Assembly (NCBI RefSeq): GCF_018982965.1
Contig: NZ_JACBYP010000032.1
Span: 1-64,000 of the forward strand
Length of the DNA: 64,000 bases
Source of the DNA: Streptomyces mayonensis
Lineage (GTDB): Bacteria; Actinomycetota; Actinomycetes; Streptomycetales; Streptomycetaceae
Direction: 5' to 3'
Positions 8,245-16,365 of this stretch are shown in pieces. The notes under the pieces are model-generated. The model searched no databases. It saw only the letters and a list, made by a program, of their open reading frames with translations, and had not been told where the DNA came from. The number at the start of each line of letters is the position of its first letter. Positions within the stretch are counted from its first letter, which is position 1. The translations under genes and the position numbers were made by a program.

Positions 8245-8963
8245 GTCTGCCGCCCTGCCTTCAGGTCGGCGAGCAGCTTGTCGACCTTGACATACATCGT
8301 GTAATTGGGGGCGCCACCGTAGTCCGCCCGCCACTGGATCTTGCCGTCGGGGCCGACCAGGACGAAGCTGTGGCCGTCGCGGGAGTCGCCCATCATCCCG
8401 TACTGGTTGGCGTTGTACTCCTTGGAGACCTTCAGGTCGGGGTCGGACAGCACCGGGGTGGTGAGCTTCTCGTCGGTGACCTTGCGCTTGACCAGGTCGG
8501 CTGAGTCGGTGGTGACGGACAGGACCTGATCAATGCCGGCGGCCTTGACCTGGTCGGCGGCCTTCTCCAGGTCTCGGATCTGGTCCCAGCACGGCTGGCA
8601 GGTCAGACCCTCCTGGAAGTACAGCAGGACCGTTTTGCCCTTGTAATCGGCCAGGCTCTGCGTGCCCCCCGCGCTGGAGGACAGGGAGAAGCCTGGGGCG
8701 CTCTGTCCGATGCTGGGGCTGCCGACGTCGTAGCCGGTGTTCGGGGACTGCTCGGACTGGCGGAACACGAAGTACAGCATGGCGGTCACCGCGATCACGG
8801 CCGCGGTGACGAGCGCGGTGACGCGGCGCCGCCGGCTTCGTAGCTGACGCTTTTGTTCCTCCTCGCGCAACACCTGGGCCTTTACACGCCGGGCGGCCTT
8901 GTTCGCGGCCTTGGTGCCGGGCTTCGGTGCGGCCTTCGCGCCGGGCCGGGTGTCAGCGGCCAT
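8241..8963 (-). CDS. membrane-anchored redoxin (AhpC/TSA-like)
   Basis: A 240-residue protein: a Lys/Arg-rich cytoplasmic N-terminus, one transmembrane helix near residues 46-66 (VTALVTAAVIAVTAMLYFVF), then an extracytoplasmic peroxiredoxin-like domain. The active region is EGLTCQPCWDQ, a CxxC in place of the single peroxidatic Cys of AhpC, so it may act as a thiol-disulfide exchanger instead of a peroxidase. The domain continues with LSVTTDSADLVKRK and the GHSFVLVGPDGKIQWRADYG segment typical of the family. Both ends overlap neighbouring genes (11 bp with the CcdA-type gene, ATGA with the glutaredoxin-like gene). Probably receives electrons from that transporter. Confidence 0.86.
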   Translation of the reverse strand: MAADTRPGAKAAPKPGTKAANKAARRVKAQVLREEEQKRQLRSRRRRVTALVTAAVIAVTAMLYFVFRQSEQSPNTGYDVGSPSIGQSAPGFSLSSSAGGTQSLADYKGKTVLLYFQEGLTCQPCWDQIRDLEKAADQVKAAGIDQVLSVTTDSADLVKRKVTDEKLTTPVLSDPDLKVSKEYNANQYGMMGDSRDGHSFVLVGPDGKIQWRADYGGAPNYTMYVKVDKLLADLKAGRQT

Positions 8964-9990
8964 CCGTGGCGACCTCCTTGGTCGTGTTCGGGGACTGAGT
9001 TGCGGCCAGTGCCGCGGTTGCGTGCGCGGAGGAAGTGCCCCCGCCGATGTTGGAGCCGGTGCAGCACGCGGAGGCAACGGCTTCGGGCCCACCGGTGCCC
9101 TCCTCTGCGGCGGGTGTTCCGCCGTCTTCTGGGTCTGGGGCCACGGTTCGCAGGGCGTGTCGGATCACCAGCGCGAGCAGGGCCACCGCGAGCAGCGCCA
9201 CTGCCCAGCCTGGTATCCAGGCGAGCGCGTCGGTGACCATCGAGGCGTAGTGGTCGAGATCGGCGGCGAACCGGGCCCGCCAGCCGGTGGTGCCCATGTC
9301 CGGGCCTCGGAAAGCGAGAACGACGGTCAGCGCGCCCATGGTCACCAGCAGCACCCCGGCCAGCAGGTCGCCCAGCGGCAGGCTGCGCTCGAAGGATCCG
9401 GCGCGCATCCGCACACGGCGGCTCTGCAGCACTCGGGCGGGGCCGCGGTGGCCACGCTCCCAGGCCAGGGCGATCACGACCAGCGGGGCGACCATACCCA
9501 GCACGTAGACGAGCCCCACTCCGAGCGCGGCCAGGAAGGAGCCGCTCGCCCCGGACAGCACCACCACCCCGGCGAGCACTGGCGCGCAGCACGCGCTGGC
9601 GATCCCGGAGAACGCACCCAGCCCGTATGCGGCGGCGAACCCACCGCCCTGGCGCGGCGTCCCGCCGGCCGGCATGGGCAGTTTCGGCTTCCACCCCACC
9701 AACACCGCCAGACCGCCGGCGAGCATCAGCACCCCGCCGATCAGATAGACCCACAGGTGGTACCGCTGCAGCGCCGAGGAGATAGCGGCGGCCCCGAGTC
9801 CGACCGGCACGATAATTGTCGCCACTCCCGCGCCGAACGCCAGCGTCGCCGCGACCACCCGGCCGCGGGAACGGAAGCCGGTGGCGAAGTAGGCGGGCAG
9901 CATCACCGAGACACAGCACGGGGCCAGTAGGGCCACCATGCCGCCGAGGAACGACGCCAGCAGCGTCGTCCCGAACAACAGCTCGCTCAT
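8953..9990 (-). CDS. CcdA/DsbD-type thiol transporter with Cys-containing C-terminal tail
   Basis: A polytopic membrane protein of 345 residues that should carry reducing equivalents from cytoplasmic thioredoxin to the outside. The two redox segments are altered from the usual CcdA pattern: LAPCCVSVMLPAY in helix 1 and ASACCAPVLAG in the fourth helix, each with a Cys pair. About six helices are visible, then a linker and a further helix (WAVALLAVALLALVIRHAL), and a cytoplasmic tail with another pair in ASACCTGSN. The tail and extra helix are absent from the other three CcdA proteins in the window. First gene of the six-gene operon ending at 6794; a ribosome site GGAAAGGG precedes the ATG. The 31-bp operator lies just upstream. 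Confidence 0.85.
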   Translation of the reverse strand: MSELLFGTTLLASFLGGMVALLAPCCVSVMLPAYFATGFRSRGRVVAATLAFGAGVATIIVPVGLGAAAISSALQRYHLWVYLIGGVLMLAGGLAVLVGWKPKLPMPAGGTPRQGGGFAAAYGLGAFSGIASACCAPVLAGVVVLSGASGSFLAALGVGLVYVLGMVAPLVVIALAWERGHRGPARVLQSRRVRMRAGSFERSLPLGDLLAGVLLVTMGALTVVLAFRGPDMGTTGWRARFAADLDHYASMVTDALAWIPGWAVALLAVALLALVIRHALRTVAPDPEDGGTPAAEEGTGGPEAVASACCTGSNIGGGTSSAHATAALAATQSPNTTKEVATDGR

Positions 9991-10036
9991 CCACCAGCCC
10001 TTTCCGGCAGGCCGCAGGTCACACGACCCGCAATCA

Positions 10037-10067
10037 CCTATGTGACTTAGGACCTAAGGTACATAGG
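10037..10067. promoter_or_regulatory. double BlaI-type operator in a divergent promoter
   Basis: A 31-bp near-perfect inverted repeat centred on A10052. Its halves are themselves 15-bp dyads of the form CCTA-N7-TAGG: CCTATGTGACTTAGG (10037-10051) and CCTAAGGTACATAGG (10053-10067). Two of the fifteen position pairs mismatch. It sits between the two divergent ccdA-type genes and would let a repressor control both. The same 15-bp pattern recurs at nine other gene heads in the window. Confidence 0.75.
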
Positions 10068-10171
10068 AGTTAGAGTTCTTGTCGACCCGGCCCCCGAACT
10101 GGCCCCGCCGGTTCCACCCGATCGGTGCCGGGCCGGCCGGGCCGCCCCATACGCAGCGGAAGGTGCTGTTC

Positions 10172-10939
10172 GTGTCCGTCGACATCAGTCAAGTGGTGGG
10201 CTCCGGCTCCCTCCTGCTGGCCGCCCCCATCGCGCTGGCCGCAGGCGCCATCACCGTCGCCTCGCCCTGCTGTCTGCCCCTGGTCCCCGGCTATCTCTCC
10301 TACACCACCGGCATGACCGCCGCCGACGCCCAGGCAGGCCAGGGTGGGCGGGCCCGTTCGCGGGCGTTGCTCGGCACCGCACTGTTCGTCCTCGGCTTCG
10401 CGGCCGTGTTCACCGCCTACGGCGCTCTGTTCGGCTCCGTCAGTACCCTGCTGCTCGCCCACCAGGAGACCATCATCCGTGTGCTCGGCGTGCTCACCAT
10501 CGTGCTGGGCCTGATGTTCATGGGCATCCTGGAGCGCATCCCGCTCCTGTCACGCTCCTTCAAGCCCCGCTTCACTCCGCGTGCCGGGCTGGTCGGCGCG
10601 CCGCTACTCGGCGTGATGTTCGGCATCGGCTGGACGCCCTGCATCGGCCCCACGCTCGCCGCCGTGCTCTCCCTCTCCCTGACCACCGGCTCCGCCGGAC
10701 GCGGTGCCCTCCTAGCCTTCCTCTACGCGGTCGGCGTCGGCATCCCCTTCCTGCTTTTCACCCTCGCTCTGGGGAAATCGCTGCGGGCTTTCGCCTTCGC
10801 GCGCCGCCACACCCGCACCGTGCTCCGCGTCGGCGGAGTGCTGCTCGTGCTCGTCGGCATCACCCAGGTATCCGGCCTGTGGAGCCTGCTGATCTCCCAG
10901 ATGCAGACCTGGATCAGCGGATACGCACTCCCGCTGTGA
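10172..10939 (+). CDS. ccdA: CcdA family cytochrome c biogenesis / thiol transporter
   Basis: A membrane protein of 255 residues with six predicted helices. The canonical redox sites are both present: [15 protein letters not shown] in helix 1 and [13 protein letters not shown] in helix 4. It moves electrons across the membrane for reduction of apocytochrome c or TlpA-type proteins. I took the GTG at 10172, preceded by GGAAGG with an 8-base spacer; the longer frame from 10079 starts inside the promoter. It is expressed alone from the operator-bearing divergent promoter, and converges with the methyltransferase gene downstream. It is close in sequence to the copies at 25958 and 34890. Confidence 0.92.
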   Translation: MSVDISQVVGSGSLLLAAPIALAAGAITVASPCCLPLVPGYLSYTTGMTAADAQAGQGGRARSRALLGTALFVLGFAAVFTAYGALFGSVSTLLLAHQETIIRVLGVLTIVLGLMFMGILERIPLLSRSFKPRFTPRAGLVGAPLLGVMFGIGWTPCIGPTLAAVLSLSLTTGSAGRGALLAFLYAVGVGIPFLLFTLALGKSLRAFAFARRHTRTVLRVGGVLLVLVGITQVSGLWSLLISQMQTWISGYALPL

Positions 10940-11113
10940 ACCCGCCTGCTCGCGCAGCGGCGTGCTTCGGGCCCGTACGCGGAGACGGGCGCCGGAGCGG
11001 CGCGGAACAACGGCCGCCAGCGCTCCAGCCCGGCCCGCGCCGAGACCTGTTGAGCCCTGCGTGCCGGTTCCGGCGGACCGGCGCGCCCGGTTTCCACATG
11101 CCGCCGCGCCGGA

Positions 11114-11743
11114 TCAGACCGGCTTGCGCGCGGCAATGCGCTCGACGATGCCGAGCTTGAACCGGTCCCGCTCCTCGATCTGCAGTCCCGCCGCCTCGAC
11201 GTGCCGCAGCGGGCGGCGTCGGAAGTGCTCACCACCGAGCGGCACGGTGACCAGTTCCAGTAGCCGCTGGAGGGCGCGGGCCGACCAGGCGGAGGCGATG
11301 ACGTGGTCCAGGAGCAGCAGACGGCCGCCGGGCCGCAGGACCCGGACCATCTCCGCGACCGCCCGCTTCTCGTCCGGGATGGCGCAGAGGGACAGGGTGG
11401 CCACGACGGTGTCGAACGAGGCGTCGTCGAACGGCATCTCCTGCGCGTCGCCCTCGCGCAGCGTCGCCGTACGGCCGAGCCCGTCTGCGCGACGGCGGGC
11501 GATGTCCAGCATGGCCGGACTCCACTCGAGTCCGGTGAGCTCGACATCGGCCGGGTAGAGGGGCAGGTTGAGACCGGTACCGACGGCGACCTCCAGGACC
11601 CGGCCGCCGGCCCGCGAGCAGATCCACCTCCGGCTCTCACCGAACAGCGTTCGGTCGAAGAAGCTCATCTGCCGGTCGTAGGAGCGGGCGTGCCGGTCCC
11701 AATAGCGGCGCAGCCGTTCGTCCGTGTCACTGGCAGCAGGCAT
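11114..11743 (-). CDS. class I SAM-dependent methyltransferase
   Basis: A soluble methyltransferase of 209 residues. The SAM-binding motif I is VLEVAVGTGLNLPLY, followed by the acidic residue in ELTGLEWSPAML, motif II in FDTVVATLSLCAI, and motif III in VLRPGGRLLLLDHV, the UbiE/methyltransf_11 pattern. Such enzymes in metal clusters often methylate arsenite or small phenolic/quinone compounds, but no substrate motif is visible here: the cysteines needed for ArsM are not present. The ATG at 11743 has AAAGGG 8 bases upstream and was preferred over the GTG at 11749. Confidence 0.82.
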   Translation of the reverse strand: MPAASDTDERLRRYWDRHARSYDRQMSFFDRTLFGESRRWICSRAGGRVLEVAVGTGLNLPLYPADVELTGLEWSPAMLDIARRRADGLGRTATLREGDAQEMPFDDASFDTVVATLSLCAIPDEKRAVAEMVRVLRPGGRLLLLDHVIASAWSARALQRLLELVTVPLGGEHFRRRPLRHVEAAGLQIEERDRFKLGIVERIAARKPV

Positions 11744-11831
11744 GAGCACAGCCCTTTCGTCGTCTCGGGGGAGATGCGGGTGGATCCGGTCGTGCGGAAG
11801 GACAGTGGCGCACCGGAATGGCGGCCTCCGG

Positions 11832-12308
11832 TCAGCGCAGCCCGGCGGTCATCAGTAGCTCGGCCTGGCCCTGCTGGCGGATCTCCAGCGCTACCAGGGC
11901 CAGGACGAGCACCATCCAGCCGATCCGGCCGGGACGCACCCGCAGCACCGGGCCGCGCCGGACGAACACCCCGGCCAGGAGCCGGGCCAGGGCGGCGACG
12001 GCGACCACCGCGACCAGCAACCCGGCCGGGTTGTAGCGCCAGGCCATCGAGATATCGCCACGGAAGACCGCCACGACCGAGCGTGTCAGCCCACACGTCG
12101 GCGCCATGATCCCGGCATCGTGCGTCGGCCCGTGCAGGTCGACGGGGAACATCCCCCACACCGCCATCGCCACCCCAACGGCGACGATCACGGCGCCACC
12201 CGCGCCCAGCCACCACCAGCGGGCGTTCCGTGACTCGAAACCGATCCGTGCCTGTGGCAGCCAGCGTGCACCGGGCGGAGCGTCGGACGGGGCCCAGGTT
12301 TCTGTCAT
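11832..12308 (-). CDS. DUF2752 membrane protein
   Basis: A 158-residue membrane protein of the DUF2752 family. After a polar N-terminus come three helices; the family signature is visible as PTCGLTRSVVAVFRGD followed by AWRYNPAGLL, which in this family forms a conserved Cys-Gly plus Tyr-Asn-Pro pair. The function of DUF2752 is not known to me; members are common near respiratory or envelope genes. The ATG at 12308 has GAGGAG at 5 bases. It runs in the same direction as the DUF305 gene upstream with a 45-bp gap and may belong to its transcript. Confidence 0.82.
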   Translation of the reverse strand: MTETWAPSDAPPGARWLPQARIGFESRNARWWWLGAGGAVIVAVGVAMAVWGMFPVDLHGPTHDAGIMAPTCGLTRSVVAVFRGDISMAWRYNPAGLLVAVVAVAALARLLAGVFVRRGPVLRVRPGRIGWMVLVLALVALEIRQQGQAELLMTAGLR

Positions 12309-12353
12309 GGCACTCCTCACCTGCATACGACCGCGGCGCTGAGCAGAAATGGT

Positions 12354-13010
12354 TCAGGCGGCAGCGCCACGCTCGGCGAGCATGTCCACCATCAGCTTCA
12401 TCTCCGACTCCTGGCCCTGGACCATACTCTCGGCCAGGCGCCGCACCTTCGCATCACCGGCCATGTCGGCGGCCGTCTCAGACATCTCGATGCCGCCCTT
12501 GTGATGTGCTGTCAGCAACCGCAGGTACAGCACCTCCGCAGCCTTTCCCTTGGCCTTGCGCAGCTGGTTCATCTGGGTGTTGGTGGACATGCCCGGCATG
12601 AGCGAGCCGTCGTGCGCCTCGTACATGGGCATGGACATCGACCCGTGACCGTGGCCCTCATCCATCCAGGCCATCGGCGGCTTCTGCGAGGACTTGGGCA
12701 CGTCCCACGCCTCCAGCCAGCCCAGCAGCATGCCGCGCTGATTGGCTTGGGTGTTGATGACGTCGTACGCCAACCGCCGCACGTCCTCGTCGTCGGTGCG
12801 ATCGCGCACGATGAACGACAGCTCCACCGCCTGCTGGTGATGGATTGCCATGTCCCGGGCGAAGCCCACATCCGCCGAGCCCTCACTCGGCGTGTCGTCC
12901 CCGCCGGGCCGCATCGCGATCAGCACGGCCGCCGCCACGGCCAGGGCAAGGACGACGGAGGCCACGGCGAGCCACCAGGGCCGTCGCCGTGCGAATGTGA
13001 TCGGTTCCAT
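12354..13010 (-). CDS. DUF305 membrane-anchored protein
   Basis: A 218-residue exported protein of the DUF305 (ferritin-like helical) family. One N-terminal helix (WLAVASVVLALAVAAAVLIAM) anchors two related helical halves, each with the diagnostic paired histidines: MAIHHQQAVEL near residue 55 and LTAHHKGGIEM near 166. Between them is a His/Met-rich loop (GHGHGSMSMPMYEAHDG) that looks able to bind copper. DUF305 genes are recurrent companions of copper-resistance loci. The start overlaps the stop of the DUF3105 gene by one base (TGATG), so the two are translationally coupled. Confidence 0.9.
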   Translation of the reverse strand: MEPITFARRRPWWLAVASVVLALAVAAAVLIAMRPGGDDTPSEGSADVGFARDMAIHHQQAVELSFIVRDRTDDEDVRRLAYDVINTQANQRGMLLGWLEAWDVPKSSQKPPMAWMDEGHGHGSMSMPMYEAHDGSLMPGMSTNTQMNQLRKAKGKAAEVLYLRLLTAHHKGGIEMSETAADMAGDAKVRRLAESMVQGQESEMKLMVDMLAERGAAA

Positions 13011-13639
13011 CAGCCGATCCCTCCGGTGCAGGCCGCGCCCGGCTCAGGGGTCTGCGGGCCCTGCACATACTTGTCGAAGAACTCCGCCACCCGCGCATCG
13101 GATGCCTTGTTCACCTTCAACTGGTGACCCCAGGCGGTCAGCGTGATCGGTGAGGACTCGCTCTTGTAGGGGCTCATGAGGGTGTACGGGGTCTTGGACA
13201 CCCGCTGGCTGAGTGTCTTGATGTCGGCGGCGGTGGCCTTGTCGTTGTAGGCGACCCAGACCGCGCCGTGCTCCAGGGAGTGCACGGCGTTCTCGTCCTT
13301 TATCGCCTGGTCGTAGACGTTGCCGTTGCAGTTCTGCCAGACCGGGGCGTGGTTGCCGCCGGCGGGCGGGTGCATCGGGTAGGCGACGGCCTTGTCGACG
13401 TGGGTGCGGCCCAGGTCGGGCCAGGTCTGCTCGCCGCGTACGGGGGCGGCCTGGGCCTTTTCCTTGTCGTTGGCGGAATCCAGTAGATACCAGCCGCCGA
13501 CGGCGATGCCTGCGACGATCGCTGTGGAGGCGCCAATAGCGATGATCTTGTTGCGGCGCTCACGCTTCTGTTCGGCGCGGCGCATCTCCTCGATGCGGGC
13601 CCGGCGGGCTGCCTTCTGGGCCTTGGAGTTGGCTCCCAT
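13010..13639 (-). CDS. DUF3105 membrane-anchored protein
   Basis: A 209-residue protein: basic N-terminus (KAQKAARRARIEEMRRAEQ), one helix (IAIGASTAIVAGIAVGGWYLL), then an extracytoplasmic domain with the conserved segments YPMHPPAGGNHAPVWQNCNG and HSLEHGAVWVAY. His, Met and Cys in these segments are family-conserved and could ligate a metal. A short C-terminal tail ends with PEPGAACTGGIG. DUF3105 has no established role that I know. I chose the ATG at 13639, after AAGGAC; the region upstream in frame is Arg-rich shadow. A nearly identical but frameshifted paralogue is at 58088. Confidence 0.9.
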   Translation of the reverse strand: MGANSKAQKAARRARIEEMRRAEQKRERRNKIIAIGASTAIVAGIAVGGWYLLDSANDKEKAQAAPVRGEQTWPDLGRTHVDKAVAYPMHPPAGGNHAPVWQNCNGNVYDQAIKDENAVHSLEHGAVWVAYNDKATAADIKTLSQRVSKTPYTLMSPYKSESSPITLTAWGHQLKVNKASDARVAEFFDKYVQGPQTPEPGAACTGGIG

Positions 13640-13761
13640 GGGATGTCCTTGTCCCCGCCGCTCCGCATTTCTTTGGGGCCGGCGGTGCTGCACGTGTAGT
13701 CGGTGTCGTCGTTGGACGCGGGGCGCCGCCGCGCGCTCTGCGCAGGCTTCGGCGCGGTGAC

Positions 13762-14250
13762 CTAAACGAGCAGGAGTTGCAGCATGTGCAAGTCGGGAGG
13801 CCCTGGACCGCTGTCCGCGGGGGCGCGGCAACGGGACCGGCACGCGGTCGGCGGCTGCCCCGGCCGCACGCCAGGCTGGGGCGGGATCGCGATCGCCTGG
13901 GTGGTGCTGTGGACGGCGTCCGTGCTGGGCAAGTCACAACACGAGGGGGACGGCCGGCCGGACGCCTGTGGGCAGTGAGTCCGGTCGCAGTCGCTGCCCG
14001 GGGAGGCAGCCGTCGAGACGGCGGTCTGATCACCCCCGTTGTCACTCGCGTTCCGCAAGGTCGATGCCATGGTCACAGGGCCGGTGGACGCCATCGACGC
14101 CATGGGCGAAGCGTGAGCCGACGTCGCGAGGACGCATGCGGTGGCACTGGCGGCGAGTATGGTCAGCAGCAGTATCAGCAGCGTGCGTGCAGGCCGAAGC
14201 GGGCCCCGTCGGATACCCCGGCGGGCTGCTCGCATCGGTCTGGCCGACAT
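13762..14250 (-). CDS. DUF6153-like small exported protein
   Basis: A 162-residue protein with a basic N-terminus, one helix (TLLILLLTILAASATACVLA) and a low-complexity extracytoplasmic region with Met/Ser repeats (SPMASMASTGPVTMAS) and a Cys cluster (SDCDRTHCPQ, PSCCDLPS). It ends in GPPDLHMLQLLLV. A proline-aspartate-leucine followed by hydrophobic residues at the extreme C-terminus recurs in the DUF6153-like proteins encoded at 23069 and 39385. Family assignment is from this architecture and is moderate. The ribosome site AGAGGAC precedes the ATG at 14250. It follows the CopC-CopD gene in the same direction with a 21-bp gap, so it is probably in that transcript. Confidence 0.65.
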   Translation of the reverse strand: MSARPMRAARRGIRRGPLRPARTLLILLLTILAASATACVLATSAHASPMASMASTGPVTMASTLRNASDNGGDQTAVSTAASPGSDCDRTHCPQASGRPSPSCCDLPSTDAVHSTTQAIAIPPQPGVRPGQPPTACRSRCRAPADSGPGPPDLHMLQLLLV

Positions 14251-14271
14251 GTCGTCCTCTTTCTGCGGCTG

Positions 14272-16290
14272 TTACCGGCCAACGGACGCGGCATCGCCCG
14301 AGTGGTCGTGCCGGTCCCTTTCCTGTCCCTGTGGTTCCGGATAGGTGAAAGTGCGACGGATGAAGTGGTTGGGCGCGACCAAGGTCTCCCGTACGACGCG
14401 CTCTTGATCGTCCAGGGTCAGCTCCAGCGCGAGCCGCTCGCCGGGGAAGCCCAGTGCGAGCACGGTGTTGCCCTCCGCATCGGTGAAGCGGGAGCTGAGC
14501 GGCGCCTGCCCTTTGGCATAGGGCTCGGAGTCGATGAACTGCTTCCCGGTGACCTCCAGCCTTGTCGGCGCGACCCGGGTGCGGTCGATGTCACTGGCCA
14601 CCAGCTCATGCAGGGTGAAAGCGTCGATCGCGCGCATCGCCTTCACCACGCGCTGGAGCAGCTTCGCGTCGGGGCGGACCGGCCACATCACCCGCAGCGT
14701 GTCCTGACCGCCGCCCCAGCCCTGCGCGCCGGCCTTCACAGTGAGCAGGTTCAGCCCCTTGCGCCAGGTCACCCGCGCGTAGAAGCAGCCCTCACCACAG
14801 CCGCGGATCGCCAGCGCCCGGGTACGGCCGCCCGGCGTGGTCAGGGTGAGTCCGGCCTCGTACGAAAGTCTCGCCTCGCCGCCGTTGTCGCTGAGGTCGG
14901 TGTCCGGGGCGGTCAGCCGCACGACGACCTGGCCGGAGGAGGCGGTGGCGGCGATGCCGATTTGGTCCGCCCGTCCACCCGCCGTGATCGCGTTTCCGCT
15001 CGGCGGCGGCGCGAAGGGCAGCGCGGCATTCACATTTCGGGGCGGCTGGGTCACGCTCAGCAGCGCGGTGACGCCGAGCACGGCCACCAACGCTGAGGCC
15101 TCGACCCGGGCCAGCAGGTGGGGCGCGCTGCCGGCCAGCCTGCGACGGGCGGCGAGGGCCATTCCACAGGCCGCCCCCACCAGCGACAGCTTGACGACGA
15201 GAACCTGTCCGAAGGAGGTGTCCCACAACTCGGACCAGGACAGCAGCAACAACCCGGACAGCGTCCCGGTGAGCAGCACGACGAGCACGAGGGCCAGGGC
15301 GAGGCGGGCGTAGTGGCGCAATACCGCGCGGGCGTTCGACGCCCACCGCCAGGCCCGTCCCAGGCGTAGCACATGGACGAGCGCGCCGATCCACACCGCC
15401 GCCGCCAGCAGGTGGACCGTGGTAAGCACCGGCCCCCACACCGCCGACTCCGCCGCCGGATGGGCTCGCAGCCCCTCCGCGACTGCTGCCACGAACAGCG
15501 CCCCGGCAACAAGGCGCCGCTGCTTCAGCCGCAGCGCGACCATGGCCCCCAGCCAGGCCACCGTCCCGACCACCGCCAGGATCCCCGGCCGTCCGTCGAG
15601 CACTGCGGCCCCGGACGGCGAGGTGACCCCGTCAACCAGGCTGCCGCCTCCGGCGATCAGCACCGTCAGCCCGATCGAGGCCACCAGGCCGGCTGCCGTG
15701 CCGGGCAACACCCACGACCGGGGACGCCCGGCGCCCTCCGGGACGCGCTGCCGCGAAGCGAGCCGCTCCCCGACCAACCCGCCAAGAGACAAGGCAAAGG
15801 CCGCATACAGCACCCACCGCAGCGCCGCGGTTGCCGGAGCCCCGCTCACCTGCTGCCTGCCCGGCGCGCCGGAAGTGGACCCCAGCTCCGCCGTTACGGA
15901 GCCCACGGCGAAGCGGTACGTCCCGCTCATCACGTCGCCGTCCTCCGCGACCGCCTGCCAGGTGACCGTGTACACGCCCGGCCCCATCATCGAACGGACC
16001 GGTGCTGTCAGCTGCTTGCCACCCTCGCTGCGGGCGACCGCGCCGTGGGGCACGGACGCCCCGCCGGGTGCCGTGATGTGCAGCGCCTTCGCCCCGCTGG
16101 GCCGTACCGGCTCGTCGAAGACCAGGGCGATTTCCTTGGGTGCGGTCGGTACCGCGCCCTCGATCGCCGGGGAGGCGAACAGCAGAACCGCATGCGCTTG
16201 CGCCGGCGCTGGACCGGTCAGTAGCCCGGCCAGGGCCAACAGGACCGCGGCCGTCAGACGAGCGGCCCAGCGGGCCCACGCACCACACAT
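14272..16290 (-). CDS. CopC-CopD fusion, copper import/resistance protein
   Basis: A 672-residue protein. A signal peptide ends at AQA, followed at once by HAVLLFASP, the N-terminal copper-ligand His of the CopC fold; the CopC beta-sandwich runs to about residue 125 with the second His region in WQAVAEDGDVMSGTYRFAVG. Residues about 150-430 hold the eight or so helices of a CopD domain. The remaining ~240 residues form an extracytoplasmic beta-rich domain that ends with TFTYPEPQGQERDRHDHSG. CopC-CopD proteins handle copper at the outer face and may import it. The operator at 16299-16313 lies 9 bases upstream of the ATG, so initiation must be close to it. Confidence 0.9.
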   Translation of the reverse strand: MCGAWARWAARLTAAVLLALAGLLTGPAPAQAHAVLLFASPAIEGAVPTAPKEIALVFDEPVRPSGAKALHITAPGGASVPHGAVARSEGGKQLTAPVRSMMGPGVYTVTWQAVAEDGDVMSGTYRFAVGSVTAELGSTSGAPGRQQVSGAPATAALRWVLYAAFALSLGGLVGERLASRQRVPEGAGRPRSWVLPGTAAGLVASIGLTVLIAGGGSLVDGVTSPSGAAVLDGRPGILAVVGTVAWLGAMVALRLKQRRLVAGALFVAAVAEGLRAHPAAESAVWGPVLTTVHLLAAAVWIGALVHVLRLGRAWRWASNARAVLRHYARLALALVLVVLLTGTLSGLLLLSWSELWDTSFGQVLVVKLSLVGAACGMALAARRRLAGSAPHLLARVEASALVAVLGVTALLSVTQPPRNVNAALPFAPPPSGNAITAGGRADQIGIAATASSGQVVVRLTAPDTDLSDNGGEARLSYEAGLTLTTPGGRTRALAIRGCGEGCFYARVTWRKGLNLLTVKAGAQGWGGGQDTLRVMWPVRPDAKLLQRVVKAMRAIDAFTLHELVASDIDRTRVAPTRLEVTGKQFIDSEPYAKGQAPLSSRFTDAEGNTVLALGFPGERLALELTLDDQERVVRETLVAPNHFIRRTFTYPEPQGQERDRHDHSGDAASVGR

Positions 16291-16298
16291 CCTAAATA

Positions 16299-16313
16299 CC
16301 TAAGTTCACTAGG
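16299..16313. promoter_or_regulatory. BlaI-type operator, copCD
   Basis: CCTAAGTTCACTAGG, matching CCTA-N7-TAGG exactly. It ends 9 bases before the copCD start codon, so a bound repressor would cover the ribosome site or transcription start. Confidence 0.7.
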
Positions 16314-16365
16314 AGATTGTGCCGGTCAACCTACCAGGCCCGGTCTGCCGGGCAGTGGGGTGGGG

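Noticed and set aside
11114-11743. Arsenite methyltransferase (ArsM)
   Set aside because: The conserved cysteines needed for arsenite binding are not present; only a general SAM-methyltransferase call is supported.
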